Part shown: positions 53,901-61,864 of the stretch, piece after piece
How positions within the stretch are numbered: position 1 is the first letter of the stretch
Layout: every line of letters begins with the position of its first letter
NCBI RefSeq assembly: GCF_003387575.1
Contig: NZ_QUAB01000043.1
Location: 62,001 to 126,000, forward strand
Source: Microbacterium bovistercoris
GTDB taxonomy: Bacteria; Actinomycetota; Actinomycetes; Actinomycetales; Microbacteriaceae
Length of the DNA: 64,000 nt
Direction of reading: 5' to 3'
Program-made: the position numbers and the translations under genes
The notes under the pieces: generated by a model
Told to the model about the DNA's origin: nothing
What the model saw: only the letters and a program-made list of their open reading frames with translations
The model's database searches: none

Positions 53901-55786
53901 TCGGCGACATGTCCGGCGACGTGTTCGGCAACGGGATGCTGCGCTCCGAGCACATCCGGCTCGTCGCCGCCTTCGATCACCGGCACGTGTTCGTCGACCC
54001 CGAACCGGATGCCGCGGCATCCTTCGCCGAGCGTCGCCGCCTGTTCGAACTGCCGGGGTCGTCGTGGGACGACTACGACCGTTCGCTGATCTCCGCCGGC
54101 GGCGGCGTGTTCCCGCTGTCGCTGAAGTCGATCGCCGTGACCCCGCAGATGGCCGCGGCACTGGGGATCGACCCGGCGGTCAAGACGGTGACGCCGCTCG
54201 AGCTCAAGCGCGCCGTGCTGCTCGCCCCGGTCGACCTGTTCTGGAACGGCGGCATCGGCACCTACATCAAAGCGAGCGATGAGACGGATGCCGAGATCGG
54301 TGACCGCGGCAACGACGCGATCCGTGTGAACGGGCGGGACCTGCGCCTGAAGGTGGTCGGCGAGGGCGGCAACCTCGGCGTGAGCCAGCGCGGCCGCATC
54401 GAGGCGGCGCTCGCGGGCGTCAGCATCAACACCGACGCCATCGACAACTCGGCGGGCGTGGGCACCTCCGACCGCGAGGTCAACATCAAGATCCTGCTCG
54501 GCGCGATCGAGCGCGCCGGTCGTCTCGACCGGGAAGCGCGCAACACGCTGCTGCAGTCGATGACCGACGAGGTCGCCCGCCAGGTGCTGCGCGACAACTA
54601 CGAGCAGAACGTGCTGCTCGGCAACTCGCGCGCCAACGCCGCCGTCATGCTGCCGGTGCACGAGCGCCTGATGGAATGGCTGGAGCAGCGCGAGGAACTC
54701 GACCGCGAACTGGAGTTCCTGCCGACGGCCGCCGAGGTGCAGGTGCGTGCCGGCGAGGGCCGAGGGCTCACCCGGCCGGAGTTCGCGGTGCTCGTCGCCT
54801 ACGCGAAGCTCGCGCTCAAGGCCGATCTGAGCACGAGCGACCTCGCCGACGACCCGTGGTTCGCCCAGACGCTGGCGGAGTACTTCCCCGAACAGGTGCG
54901 GCAGACGTACGGGGCGGACCTCGACGCGCATCCCCTGCGCGCCGAGATCGTCGTGAACACGGTCGTGAACTCGATGGTGAACCGCGGCGGCATCACGTTC
55001 GCCTCGCGGGCGGCGGAGGAGACCGGGGCATCCACCGTGCACATCGCGCGGGCCTACGTCGCGGTGCGCGAGATCTTCGACCTGCGCAGCTTCGTCGTCG
55101 CCGTGGAGGCCACCGACAACCTCGTGCCCACGGCGGTGCAGACCGACATGTACCTGACGTTCCGCAGGCTGCTCGACCGGGCATCCCGGTGGTTCATGCA
55201 GCATCGCCCCGACCCGTTCGACATCGGGCGGCAGATCGACGACTTCCGCGAGCCGGTGACGTCGCTGTGGGCGCAGCTCGGCGAGCTGCAGCGCGGCGCC
55301 GACCTGGAGCGCTACGAGGGCCGCGTGCAGGAGCTGGAGGATGCCGGGGTGCCGGCCGAGCTGGCACGGCACGCATCCGGCATCCTGGACGCGTTCCCGC
55401 TGCTGGACGTCGCCGAGAGAGCACGCGCGAACGGCTGGGACACCGGTGAGCTGGCGGCGCTGTACTTCGCGCTGTCGGCGCGCCTGGGCTTCGAGCCGAT
55501 GCTGACCAAGGCGACGGCACTGCCGCAGGGCGACCGCTGGGGCTCGATGGCGCGCGCGACCATGCGCGACGACCTGTATGCCGTGATGATCGAGCTCACC
55601 TCGACCATCGCGCAGCAGACCGAGACGGCCGACCCGGATGCCCGGATCGAGGCGTGGCTGGATCAGGGCGGCCCGTCGGCGCGGCGCGTGCTCGACGAGG
55701 CGCTCGCCGCGGCAGTGGCGGAGGACGGCGACGGCCTGGCGACGCTGTCGGTCGCGGTGCGCAGGCTGCGGTCGCTGGTGCGCTGA
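50996..55786 (+). CDS. gdh2: NAD-specific glutamate dehydrogenase, 180-kDa class
   Basis: A 1596-residue enzyme, the usual length of the large NAD-GDH class. It deaminates glutamate to 2-oxoglutarate and ammonia. N-terminal ACT-like segments ([20 protein letters not shown]) occupy the first 700 residues. The catalytic domain follows, with [20 protein letters not shown] and [20 protein letters not shown] (catalytic lysine), then [16 protein letters not shown] and [20 protein letters not shown] for the coenzyme domain. Single gene, ATG start. A 1379-residue antisense open frame runs over it and is an artefact. Confidence 0.96.
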   Translation: [1596 protein letters not shown]

Positions 55787-55816
55787 GCGGGGCCGGCCTG
55801 CATGCCGGTGTGCGCC

Positions 55817-56296
55817 TCAGCTCTCGGGCGTCTCAACGTGCACTACGACCTCGTGGTGGATCGGCGTCTTGATCGAGCGTGCGATGAAGCAGTAGTCGCC
55901 GACCCGCTCATGCAGTTCTGCGGCTGCTGCAGGGTCGCTGGCCGCGGTGATCGTCACGGTGGGGCGCAGGGTGACGCTCTCGAACTGGCCGGCGCCCGTG
56001 GCTTCCTCGACCATGATCCCAGCAGGGTGATCCTCGTAGGCGGTCACGACCACGCCGGCCTGGGCGGCGAGGCCGAGGTACCAGAGCATGTGGCATTGTG
56101 CGACCGAGGCGAGGTAGAGCTGTTCGGGGTTCCAGCGGGTGGGATCCCCGCGGAAGGCGGGATCCGAGGAGCCGAGCAGTGCCGGCGGACCGGAAGCCGC
56201 CACCTCGTGGTCACGCGAGTACGCGCGAGGGGAGGCCGTGCCCGCGCCGCTGTTGCCGGTCCAGGTCAGCTGGATCTCGTAGTCGTGTGTCGTCAT
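55817..56296 (-). CDS. OsmC-family peroxiredoxin-like protein
   Basis: A 159-residue OsmC/Ohr-type protein. The N-terminal strands read YEIQLTWTGNSGAGTASPRA. RWNPEQLYLASVAQCHMLWY carries one cysteine (the first redox Cys of OsmC proteins). The second Cys is in VGDYCFIARSIKTP. It probably reduces organic hydroperoxides. The ATG overlaps the GntR stop (ATGA), so the regulator controls it. Confidence 0.92.
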   Translation of the reverse strand: MTTHDYEIQLTWTGNSGAGTASPRAYSRDHEVAASGPPALLGSSDPAFRGDPTRWNPEQLYLASVAQCHMLWYLGLAAQAGVVVTAYEDHPAGIMVEEATGAGQFESVTLRPTVTITAASDPAAAAELHERVGDYCFIARSIKTPIHHEVVVHVETPES

Positions 56297-56940
56297 GACG
56301 CGCTCCTTGTCGGGATCGGGCGCTGGCGCAGCGCCTCTCGGGTTGCGAACGCATGGTGTTCCACGGCGGCTCGTGCTGCCTCAGTATCGCCGTTGTGGAG
56401 CGCCCGCAGGATGATTTCGTGCTCCGCATGCACCGCCTGAGCGCGCTCGGGGGTCCCCAGACTGCGCCTCGTGCTGATCGTGATCTGGTCCCACCAGCCG
56501 CTCAGCGTGCTGCTGATGACGGGATTGTCCGCCAGTGCGGCAACCGCCTCATGAAACGCGCGGTTCGCCTCGATCGCACGGGCGAGATCGCCGGAGAGGG
56601 TGTGGCCGTTCGTCTCGGCGGCCAGCGACGTCAGCGCCTCCAGACGAACAGGAGCGACTTCTCCGCGAGCCACTCGCTGCGCTGCCTGGAACGCGGCCGA
56701 ACCCTCGAGGCCGGCGCGCGCCTCGTGCAGTTGGGCGAGTTCGACGTCGCTGAGCAGACGGAGGCGAATGCCACGCCCCTGAGCCCGCACGAGCCCATCG
56801 CCTTCGAGGCGCTGAAGCGCCTCGCGCACCGGCGTGCGGCTGACACCCAGGCGCTCGGCCAGCTGGGACTCGGCCACCCGCTCGTCCTCGCGGATGCCAC
56901 CCGTCATCACCAGCGTGCGCAGCGATTCGTAGACCGTCAC
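56293..56940 (-). CDS. GntR-family (FCD) transcriptional regulator
   Basis: A 215-residue regulator. The GntR winged helix includes VAESQLAERLGVSRTPVREA and LQRLEGDGLVRAQGRGIRLR; the FCD effector domain follows (LHEARAGLEGSAAFQAAQRV; EANRAFHEAVAALADNPVIS; EHEIILRALHNGDTEAARAA) with histidines that often bind a metal. The start is a GTG at 56940, since the frame upstream covers the operators. It is the first gene of an operon with OsmC and likely represses it. Confidence 0.92.
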   Translation of the reverse strand: MTVYESLRTLVMTGGIREDERVAESQLAERLGVSRTPVREALQRLEGDGLVRAQGRGIRLRLLSDVELAQLHEARAGLEGSAAFQAAQRVARGEVAPVRLEALTSLAAETNGHTLSGDLARAIEANRAFHEAVAALADNPVISSTLSGWWDQITISTRRSLGTPERAQAVHAEHEIILRALHNGDTEAARAAVEHHAFATREALRQRPIPTRSAS

Positions 56941-56950
56941 CCCGCAAGTA

Positions 56951-56979
56951 TTGCATGCAATATCTAGTTTTGCATGCAA
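56951..56979. promoter_or_regulatory. Twin TTGCATGCAA operators of the GntR gene
   Basis: Two perfect TTGCATGCAA palindromes lie at 56951-56960 and 56970-56979, with centres 19 bases apart, starting eleven bases upstream of the GntR GTG. They match GntR/FCD-type sites and imply autoregulation of the GntR-OsmC operon. Confidence 0.75.
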
Positions 56980-56997
56980 TGCCGATACGTGTGGCCC

Positions 56998-57114
56998 GGA
57001 AGTGTCTCATGACCGAACCGGCCGGGAATGTCGGGAACGCGGTCAGATGACACTGAATGTCGCGAGGTTCGCCAAATCTCGCGGGAACGGCGCAACTTTG
57101 TCGTGACACTTTCC
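56998..57114. mobile_element. Possible 117-base element with imperfect inverted ends
   Basis: The sequence begins GGAAGTGTCTCATGAC and ends GTCGTGACACTTTCC, whose complement GGAAAGTGTCACGAC is close to the start. An internal copy, CAGATGACACTGA, lies at 57046. It may be an MITE or the two ends of an insertion sequence left after internal loss. It contains no gene. Confidence 0.45.
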
Positions 57115-57267
57115 CGAGGCCTGTCGGACTCTTTGTCCACGTTGCGCTCGAGCGAGCAGGCAGCAGCTATCGCGATCGGGAATCGACGAGCGCTGTTTCT
57201 CTAGAGGTACCTTCATCGGGCGTCGGCTCGTGCCGGTCAGCAGTGCCCCTCAACGTGGTGTAGTTCG

Positions 57268-57311
57268 CGGTGACCGCACCGCCCTCGTCGTAGACGTGGG
57301 CGCGGTCACCG
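57268..57311. repeat. Ten-base inverted repeat upstream of the transposase remnant
   Basis: CGGTGACCGC (57268-57277) and GCGGTCACCG (57302-57311) form a perfect stem with a 24-base loop. It lies about 50 bases before the transposase start, within the non-coding gap 56980-57362, and may belong to the left end of the IS256 element. Confidence 0.4.
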
Positions 57312-57362
57312 TGTAGTCCCTTCGAGGAAACTCTCACATCCCACTCGAAAGGCATCTTCACG

Positions 57363-57885
57363 ATGACCGCACCTCATATTGTCGACCCTGCCGGCCTGCT
57401 CAGCGAAGCCCCCGCGGATGCGTCGCCGGATCTGATGCGCAGCCTGCTGCAGACGATGATCAACGCGCTGTTGTCCGCTGACGCGGACGCGGTGGTCGGC
57501 GCCGAATGGGGCCAAACGCTCCAGCGACCGTGTCGCCCAGCGCAACGGCTACCGGCACCGCGACCTCGACACCCGGGTCGGCACCATCGATGTCGCGATC
57601 CCGAAGCTCCGCCAGGGGACCTACTTCCCGGAATGGCTGCTCGAGCGCCGCAAACGGGCCGAGTCCGCGCTGATCACTGTGGTCGCGGACTGCTACCTCG
57701 CCGGCGTCTCAACCCGGCGCATGGACAAGCTCGTCAAGACCCTCGGGATCCATTCGTTGTCCAAGTCCCAGGTGTCGCGGATGGCGGCGGACCTCGACGA
57801 GCACGTCGACCAGTTCCGGCACCGTCCGCTCGGTGACGCCGGCCCGTTCACGTTCGTCGCCGCCGACGCCTTGACGATCGGCATG
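57363..57885 (+). mobile_element. IS256-family transposase remnant, frameshifted and 3'-truncated
   Basis: The frame opens MTAPHIVDPAGLLSEAP and DLMRSLLQTMINALLSADAD, as in actinobacterial IS256 transposases. A frameshift near 57510, just after VVGAEWG, moves the rest to another frame: RVAQRNGYRHRDLDTRVGTI, GTYFPEWLLERRKRAESALI, and the end FTFVAADALT, which holds the first catalytic aspartate. The other two acidic residues and the C-terminal half (about 230 residues) are absent. The sequence then runs in frame into a PheS-like tail. It cannot transpose alone. Confidence 0.85.
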
Positions 57886-58269
57886 GGTCTGGAACGCGCG
57901 CTGATGCTGCGCAAGGGCATCCCCGACATCCGCTACCTCCGCGCCGAGGATCCGCGCATCGCCTCGCAGATGCTCACCCTGGATCCGTGGCAGCACGTCT
58001 CTCCTCTGCCGGCCACCCGACGCGACATCTCCGTCGTGCTCGACGCCGCCGAAGACGAGGAGACTCTGGGCGACCGCATCCGCACCGCTCACGAGGACCT
58101 TCCCGATGCCGCCAGGGCGAGGCTCGGAACACAGGAGGGCCAGGTCAATCTGCTGCTGCGGATCGTTCTGCGGCCGATCGATCGCACCCTCACGTCCGAC
58201 CAGGCGAACGGCATCCGCAATGCGATCTACCGCGCGGTTCATGAAGGACCGGTAATGGAGCTGGTCTGA
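57880..58269 (+). pseudogene. PheS-like class II tRNA ligase, C-terminal remnant fused to transposase
   Basis: From 57880 the open frame changes to GMGLERALMLRKGIPDIRYL, a class II synthetase motif 3, then RAEDPRIASQMLTLDP, HVSPLPATRRDISVVLDAA and IVLRPIDRTLTSDQANGIRN, the ferredoxin-like anticodon-binding domain of phenylalanyl-tRNA synthetases or PheS-related ligases. Only this C-terminal part is present. The frame is continuous from the IS256 remnant (57679-58269), so a chimeric protein could be translated. The catalytic core with motifs 1 and 2 is missing. Confidence 0.75.
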
Positions 58270-58275
58270 GACCGG

Positions 58276-58318
58276 CGTCGTGCCCGGTCGCAGGCGCAGC
58301 CTGCGTCCGGGCACGACG
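58276..58318. terminator. Hairpin between convergent genes
   Basis: CGTCGTGCCCGG and CCGGGCACGACG form a perfect 12-base stem, with a second small stem (CAGGC/GCCTG) in the loop. It separates the PheS-like remnant from the convergent YdeI-like gene and can act in both directions. Confidence 0.7.
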
Positions 58319-58340
58319 GCGCGGATCGGAGTATGCAGCA

Positions 58341-58775
58341 TCAGCCGCGTAGCGCGGCGATGGCGTGCTCGATGCGTCGCTGCCGAGTCTCTGGTCTCTT
58401 CGCGCTCTCGACGGAGCGCACGACCTCGCGCCTGCGGCTGGACGTGAGAGCGTCGTAGGCCGCGCGGGCATCCTGATCGACATCGAGGGCGGCTGCGAGA
58501 TCGTCCGGTTCAACGACGATGCGCGGTTCGGTGTCGAGCGTCAGTTCGACCTCGACCTGGTCGCCTATCGCCACGCCGACGGCCCGGCGGTTGGCGTTGC
58601 TGAGCCCGATCAGATGGCGGCCGCGCATGATCGCGACCCGGCTCCGCCACGAATGATCGTTGATCCTGATCGTCACGGCGGGGCGAGCTCCCCCGCCGAG
58701 CGCTTCGACCACACCGGGCGGCACCTCCAGTCCGCGCATGGGCTCGGGCGGCTCGACCACGGCCAGGAACTTCAT
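58341..58775 (-). CDS. YdeI/OmpD-associated (DUF1905-type) protein
   Basis: A 144-residue protein with an N-terminal DUF1905 beta barrel (AVTIRINDHSWRSRVAIMRG; RHLIGLSNANRRAVGVAIGD; DQVEVELTLD) and a C-terminal helical YdeI-like part (AYDALTSSRRREVVRSVESA, RRIEHAIAALRG). Found widely in soil bacteria. Function unknown. Confidence 0.87.
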   Translation of the reverse strand: MKFLAVVEPPEPMRGLEVPPGVVEALGGGARPAVTIRINDHSWRSRVAIMRGRHLIGLSNANRRAVGVAIGDQVEVELTLDTEPRIVVEPDDLAAALDVDQDARAAYDALTSSRRREVVRSVESAKRPETRQRRIEHAIAALRG

Positions 58776-58844
58776 GATCTCTCCCTGCTCGCGACCGGCA
58801 TCCGGGGCGATGCCGCTGGCACGGTCTCGGATGCCGGTGCGCTG

Positions 58845-59258
58845 TCACTCGGCGTATGGCTGGTCCGGCGCGTGGTCGCTGTAACCCAGGCTCCAGATGT
58901 AGCCGTCCGGATCGGCGAATGTGGCGCCGTATCCGCCCCACGGCAGGGCGCCGGCGGGTGTCAGAACGGTCGCGCCTGCCGCCTGCGCCTCTGCCAGGAT
59001 CTCATCGACGCGGTTCTGGCTGCGGACGACGTAGGTCAGTACGACGCCGCTGAATCCGCTGCCTTCCGGGCTCGTGCCCACCTGTGCGGCGAGTCCGTCG
59101 CGTCCGTAGAAGCCGACCGGTGAGGCGCCGTCGGATTCGAAGAACACCGAGATGCCGAAGTCGCTCTGGATCTTCCAGCCGAGTCCTTCGGTGTAGAACT
59201 TCTTGGCCCGATCCATGTCCTGGACGCCGAGAAGAATCGAGCTGACGTGTGCTTTCAT
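58845..59258 (-). CDS. VOC-family (glyoxalase-like) protein
   Basis: A 137-residue protein of the vicinal oxygen chelate fold. Two beta-alpha-beta-beta-beta units are visible: SSILLGVQDMDRAKKFYTEG with FESDGASPVGF, and ATVLTPAGALPWGGYGATFA with DPDGYIWSLGY. The usual metal-binding histidine at the first strand is not present, so it may bind a ligand without metal. A LysR gene is divergent 145 bases away and is the likely regulator. Confidence 0.88.
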   Translation of the reverse strand: MKAHVSSILLGVQDMDRAKKFYTEGLGWKIQSDFGISVFFESDGASPVGFYGRDGLAAQVGTSPEGSGFSGVVLTYVVRSQNRVDEILAEAQAAGATVLTPAGALPWGGYGATFADPDGYIWSLGYSDHAPDQPYAE

Positions 59259-59348
59259 GCTGTACTCCCTGTTTGTGTGAGGTGATCGATTCCAGCATGC
59301 GAGAGCCGCGGCGCCTCATCAACGGGAGATGTCCCGACCGATCCATCA

Positions 59349-59362
59349 GTCATGCTTATGAC
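59349..59362. promoter_or_regulatory. Probable LysR site between VOC gene and LysR gene
   Basis: GTCAT-GCTT-ATGAC is a five-base dyad lying 40 bases upstream of the LysR start, where autorepressing LysR proteins bind. It contains the T-n-A symmetry usual for this family. Confidence 0.45.
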
Positions 59363-59402
59363 AGGAGGGATAGGATCGGACGACCAGCACGGAGGCAACG
59401 CA

Positions 59403-60308
59403 GTGGAGCTTCGAGACATCGAGATCTTCCTCACCCTCGCCGAGGAATTGCACTTCGGCCGCACCGCGGAGCGACTGCACGTCTCGCAGGCGCGGGTCAG
59501 TCAGGTGATCGCCCAGCTCGAGATGCAGATCGGCGGAAGCCTGTTCGATCGCTCGAACCGCCGAGATGTCCGCCTCACGCCCGTCGGCGCCCGGCTGCGT
59601 GACGACCTCATCCCTGTTCATGACGCGCTGCAGAACAGCCTGGAACGCGCGAAGCTGTCTGCTCGCGGCATCGACGCCCGACTGCGAGTCGGGCTGATGC
59701 CGTACAACATTCCCGCCCTGCACGGCTACTGGGACGAGTTCGCCCGGCGCCACCCGCGATACGACCTGCAGGTGCGTCACGCGTCGTTCAACGACCCGTT
59801 CGGCAGCCTTCGCAGAGGCGAGATCGACGTGCTGGTCACCTGGCTCCCCGTCGAAGAGGCCGATCTGACGATCGGTCCCGCCCTGTTCACCGACTCCCGG
59901 GTTCTCGCGGTGTCCGTCGACCACGAGCTTGCCGGCAGGCCGTCGGTTTCCGTCGAGGAGCTGGCGGACTTCGCCCATATCAAGGTGCCCGGCATGCCGG
60001 AGGCGTGGGAGAACGGCTACCTGCCCTTCCACACGCCGAGCGGAAGAGCGATAGAACGCGTCGAGTCCGTCACCAACGCTGACGAGCTGCTGCAACTCGT
60101 CAGCACGGGCGAGATCATCCATCCGTTCCCGGCTCACGTCGCCCACTACTGGTCCCTGCCCCAGATCCGATGGGTGCCGATCCCGGACCTGCCCCGGCTC
60201 ACCTACGCGCTCGTCTGGCGCACAGCCGCCGAGAACAGCCTGATCCGCGCTTTCGCCCGGACTGTCGCAGATCTTGGGCCCACCCTCGAGGGGCGAGAAC
60301 GACGTTGA
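59403..60308 (+). CDS. LysR-family transcriptional regulator
   Basis: A 301-residue regulator with DNA-binding domain ELRDIEIFLTLAEELHFGRT, AERLHVSQARVSQVIAQLEM, and an effector domain starting DARLRVGLMPYNIPALHGYW. The start is a GTG at 59403 in line with the other two LysR copies. It is divergent from the VOC gene and convergent (one base gap) with another LysR gene. Confidence 0.92.
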   Translation: MELRDIEIFLTLAEELHFGRTAERLHVSQARVSQVIAQLEMQIGGSLFDRSNRRDVRLTPVGARLRDDLIPVHDALQNSLERAKLSARGIDARLRVGLMPYNIPALHGYWDEFARRHPRYDLQVRHASFNDPFGSLRRGEIDVLVTWLPVEEADLTIGPALFTDSRVLAVSVDHELAGRPSVSVEELADFAHIKVPGMPEAWENGYLPFHTPSGRAIERVESVTNADELLQLVSTGEIIHPFPAHVAHYWSLPQIRWVPIPDLPRLTYALVWRTAAENSLIRAFARTVADLGPTLEGRERR

Positions 60309-60309
60309 T

Positions 60310-61248
60310 TCAGCTCATGAGCTCGAGACGGCGCAACCACCACGCGTCGAGCTCGAGCTCGAGCGAGAGCTGGATGGGGCCGATCTCGCGCGCGATGTCG
60401 ACGAGCTCGCGGGTCCAGCGGCCAGCCGGTCCGACACGTTGCACCATTCCCCATCTCAGCACGGGGCGCTCTTCGATCGGGATGTAGACGGCCGCGCCGC
60501 GGTCGTAGTACTTGAGTCCCTGACCGCAAGCAAAAGCCACGGCGCCGTCGTCCTCGGCGATGGACCAGAGAACCTCCTCACGAGTGCGCACTCGGCGCTT
60601 CGTCTGCGACGACGCATGACCGCCCGGAGACACGGCAGCCTCCCAATAGTCCGGCACGGGCAGACCGGAGGGCAGAACGTCGTACGCCGACAGCTCAGCC
60701 AGAGACACAGACGCTCGGGCGGCGAGCTCGTGCGCCGGCGCGACCATCGCGACGACGGGTTCGATGAACGCCTCCACGGCGACCTCGAGGTCGGGCTCGT
60801 GGACCGGAAGCCACAGGAGTGCGATGTCCACATCGCCGTTCCGTATCGGTGTGAACGGATCGTCGATCCGGATCTCACGGAGGCGTATGTCGACGTGTGG
60901 GAAGCGACTTCGGAAGAGGGCGGTGATCGGTGCCAGATCCTGCCACATCGGCCCCATCACCCCGAACGTGAGCGCATCTGGCCCGCCGAGCGCGGAGCTC
61001 TTCGCCGCTTCAACACCGTCGAGAATGCGTCGATAGCCGGCTTCGAGGTCGTCCCGCAGCTGCACACCGAGTGGGGTCAGGGCCACCTTGCGGCTGGTGC
61101 GTTCGAACAGCGGAGCACCGATCCGCTTCTCCTGCTTCGCGATCGACTGGCTGACCCGCGGCGGCGAGATGAACAGCCTCTCCGCTGTGCGACCGAAATG
61201 CAGCTCCTCGGCGAGGGTCAGAAAGATCTCGATGTCGCGCAGCTCCAT
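60310..61248 (-). CDS. LysR-family transcriptional regulator
   Basis: A 312-residue regulator. It begins ELRDIEIFLTLAEELHFGRT and RLFISPPRVSQSIAKQEKRI, almost the same as the neighbouring LysR. Its effector domain starts PDALTFGVMGPMWQDLAPIT. The ATG at 61248 matches the start used for the paralogue; 61257 is possible. It is divergent from the AhpD-like operon across 125 bases, which it probably controls. Confidence 0.92.
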   Translation of the reverse strand: MELRDIEIFLTLAEELHFGRTAERLFISPPRVSQSIAKQEKRIGAPLFERTSRKVALTPLGVQLRDDLEAGYRRILDGVEAAKSSALGGPDALTFGVMGPMWQDLAPITALFRSRFPHVDIRLREIRIDDPFTPIRNGDVDIALLWLPVHEPDLEVAVEAFIEPVVAMVAPAHELAARASVSLAELSAYDVLPSGLPVPDYWEAAVSPGGHASSQTKRRVRTREEVLWSIAEDDGAVAFACGQGLKYYDRGAAVYIPIEERPVLRWGMVQRVGPAGRWTRELVDIAREIGPIQLSLELELDAWWLRRLELMS

Positions 61249-61373
61249 CCACAGCATCCTTCCGATCGTTAACTCCGGGCGCAAGGGGCGTTTCGCGCCT
61301 GGACATTGTTCGCGTTCGGGCGAATCGCGAGGCTAGGCACATGGAGAACAACCCCACCGCAAGGAGAGAAGAA

Positions 61374-61853
61374 ATGACCACGACGACACTCCCGACGAGC
61401 CCGCGGATGACCAATCCGGTCGCCCTCCTCGACGGCGCCTCAGGTGCGATCTTCGCGCTCATGAAGGCCTCACGGCAGACGGACCTGGCGCACTCGACGC
61501 TCGAGCTGGTACACCTGCGGGTGAGCCAGATCAACGGCTGCAGCCCCTGCGTCGACTCCGGCGTGAAGTCGGCCAAGCAGGCAGGCGAGACCGACGAGCG
61601 CCTGCATGCGGTGGTCGCCTGGCGCGAGACACCGTACTTCACCGACGAGGAGCGCGCCGCACTGGCACTGGCCGAGAGCGCCACCCGGTTGGCCGATCGA
61701 CCGGATGCCGTGTCCGACGAGGTCTGGAACGATGCAGCGAGTTTCTTCGACGAGCGTCAGCTGGCCGCATTGATCCTGTACATCGCGACGACCAACCTCT
61801 TCAACCGCCTCAACGCGACCACGCGCCAGCTGGCCGGCCGCTCCTGGAAATGA
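61374..61853 (+). CDS. AhpD-like carboxymuconolactone decarboxylase family protein
   Basis: A 159-residue AhpD/CMD-fold protein. The redox pair lies in NGCSPCVDSGVKSAKQAG, preceded by ELVHLRVSQI; the C-terminal half contains DERQLAALILYIATTNLFNR. Proteins of this kind act as peroxidase partners or redox buffers. The start at 61374 has AAGGAGAGAAG upstream. It is the first gene of a two-gene unit divergent from a LysR regulator. Confidence 0.9.
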   Translation: MTTTTLPTSPRMTNPVALLDGASGAIFALMKASRQTDLAHSTLELVHLRVSQINGCSPCVDSGVKSAKQAGETDERLHAVVAWRETPYFTDEERAALALAESATRLADRPDAVSDEVWNDAASFFDERQLAALILYIATTNLFNRLNATTRQLAGRSWK

Positions 61854-61864
61854 AAGGCACGACC

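Noticed and set aside
51233-55372. A 1379-residue open frame on the reverse strand
   Set aside because: It lies entirely antisense to the well-conserved glutamate dehydrogenase gene. Long antisense frames are expected in GC-rich codon use, and its composition (Arg, Val, His, Gln) matches no family.
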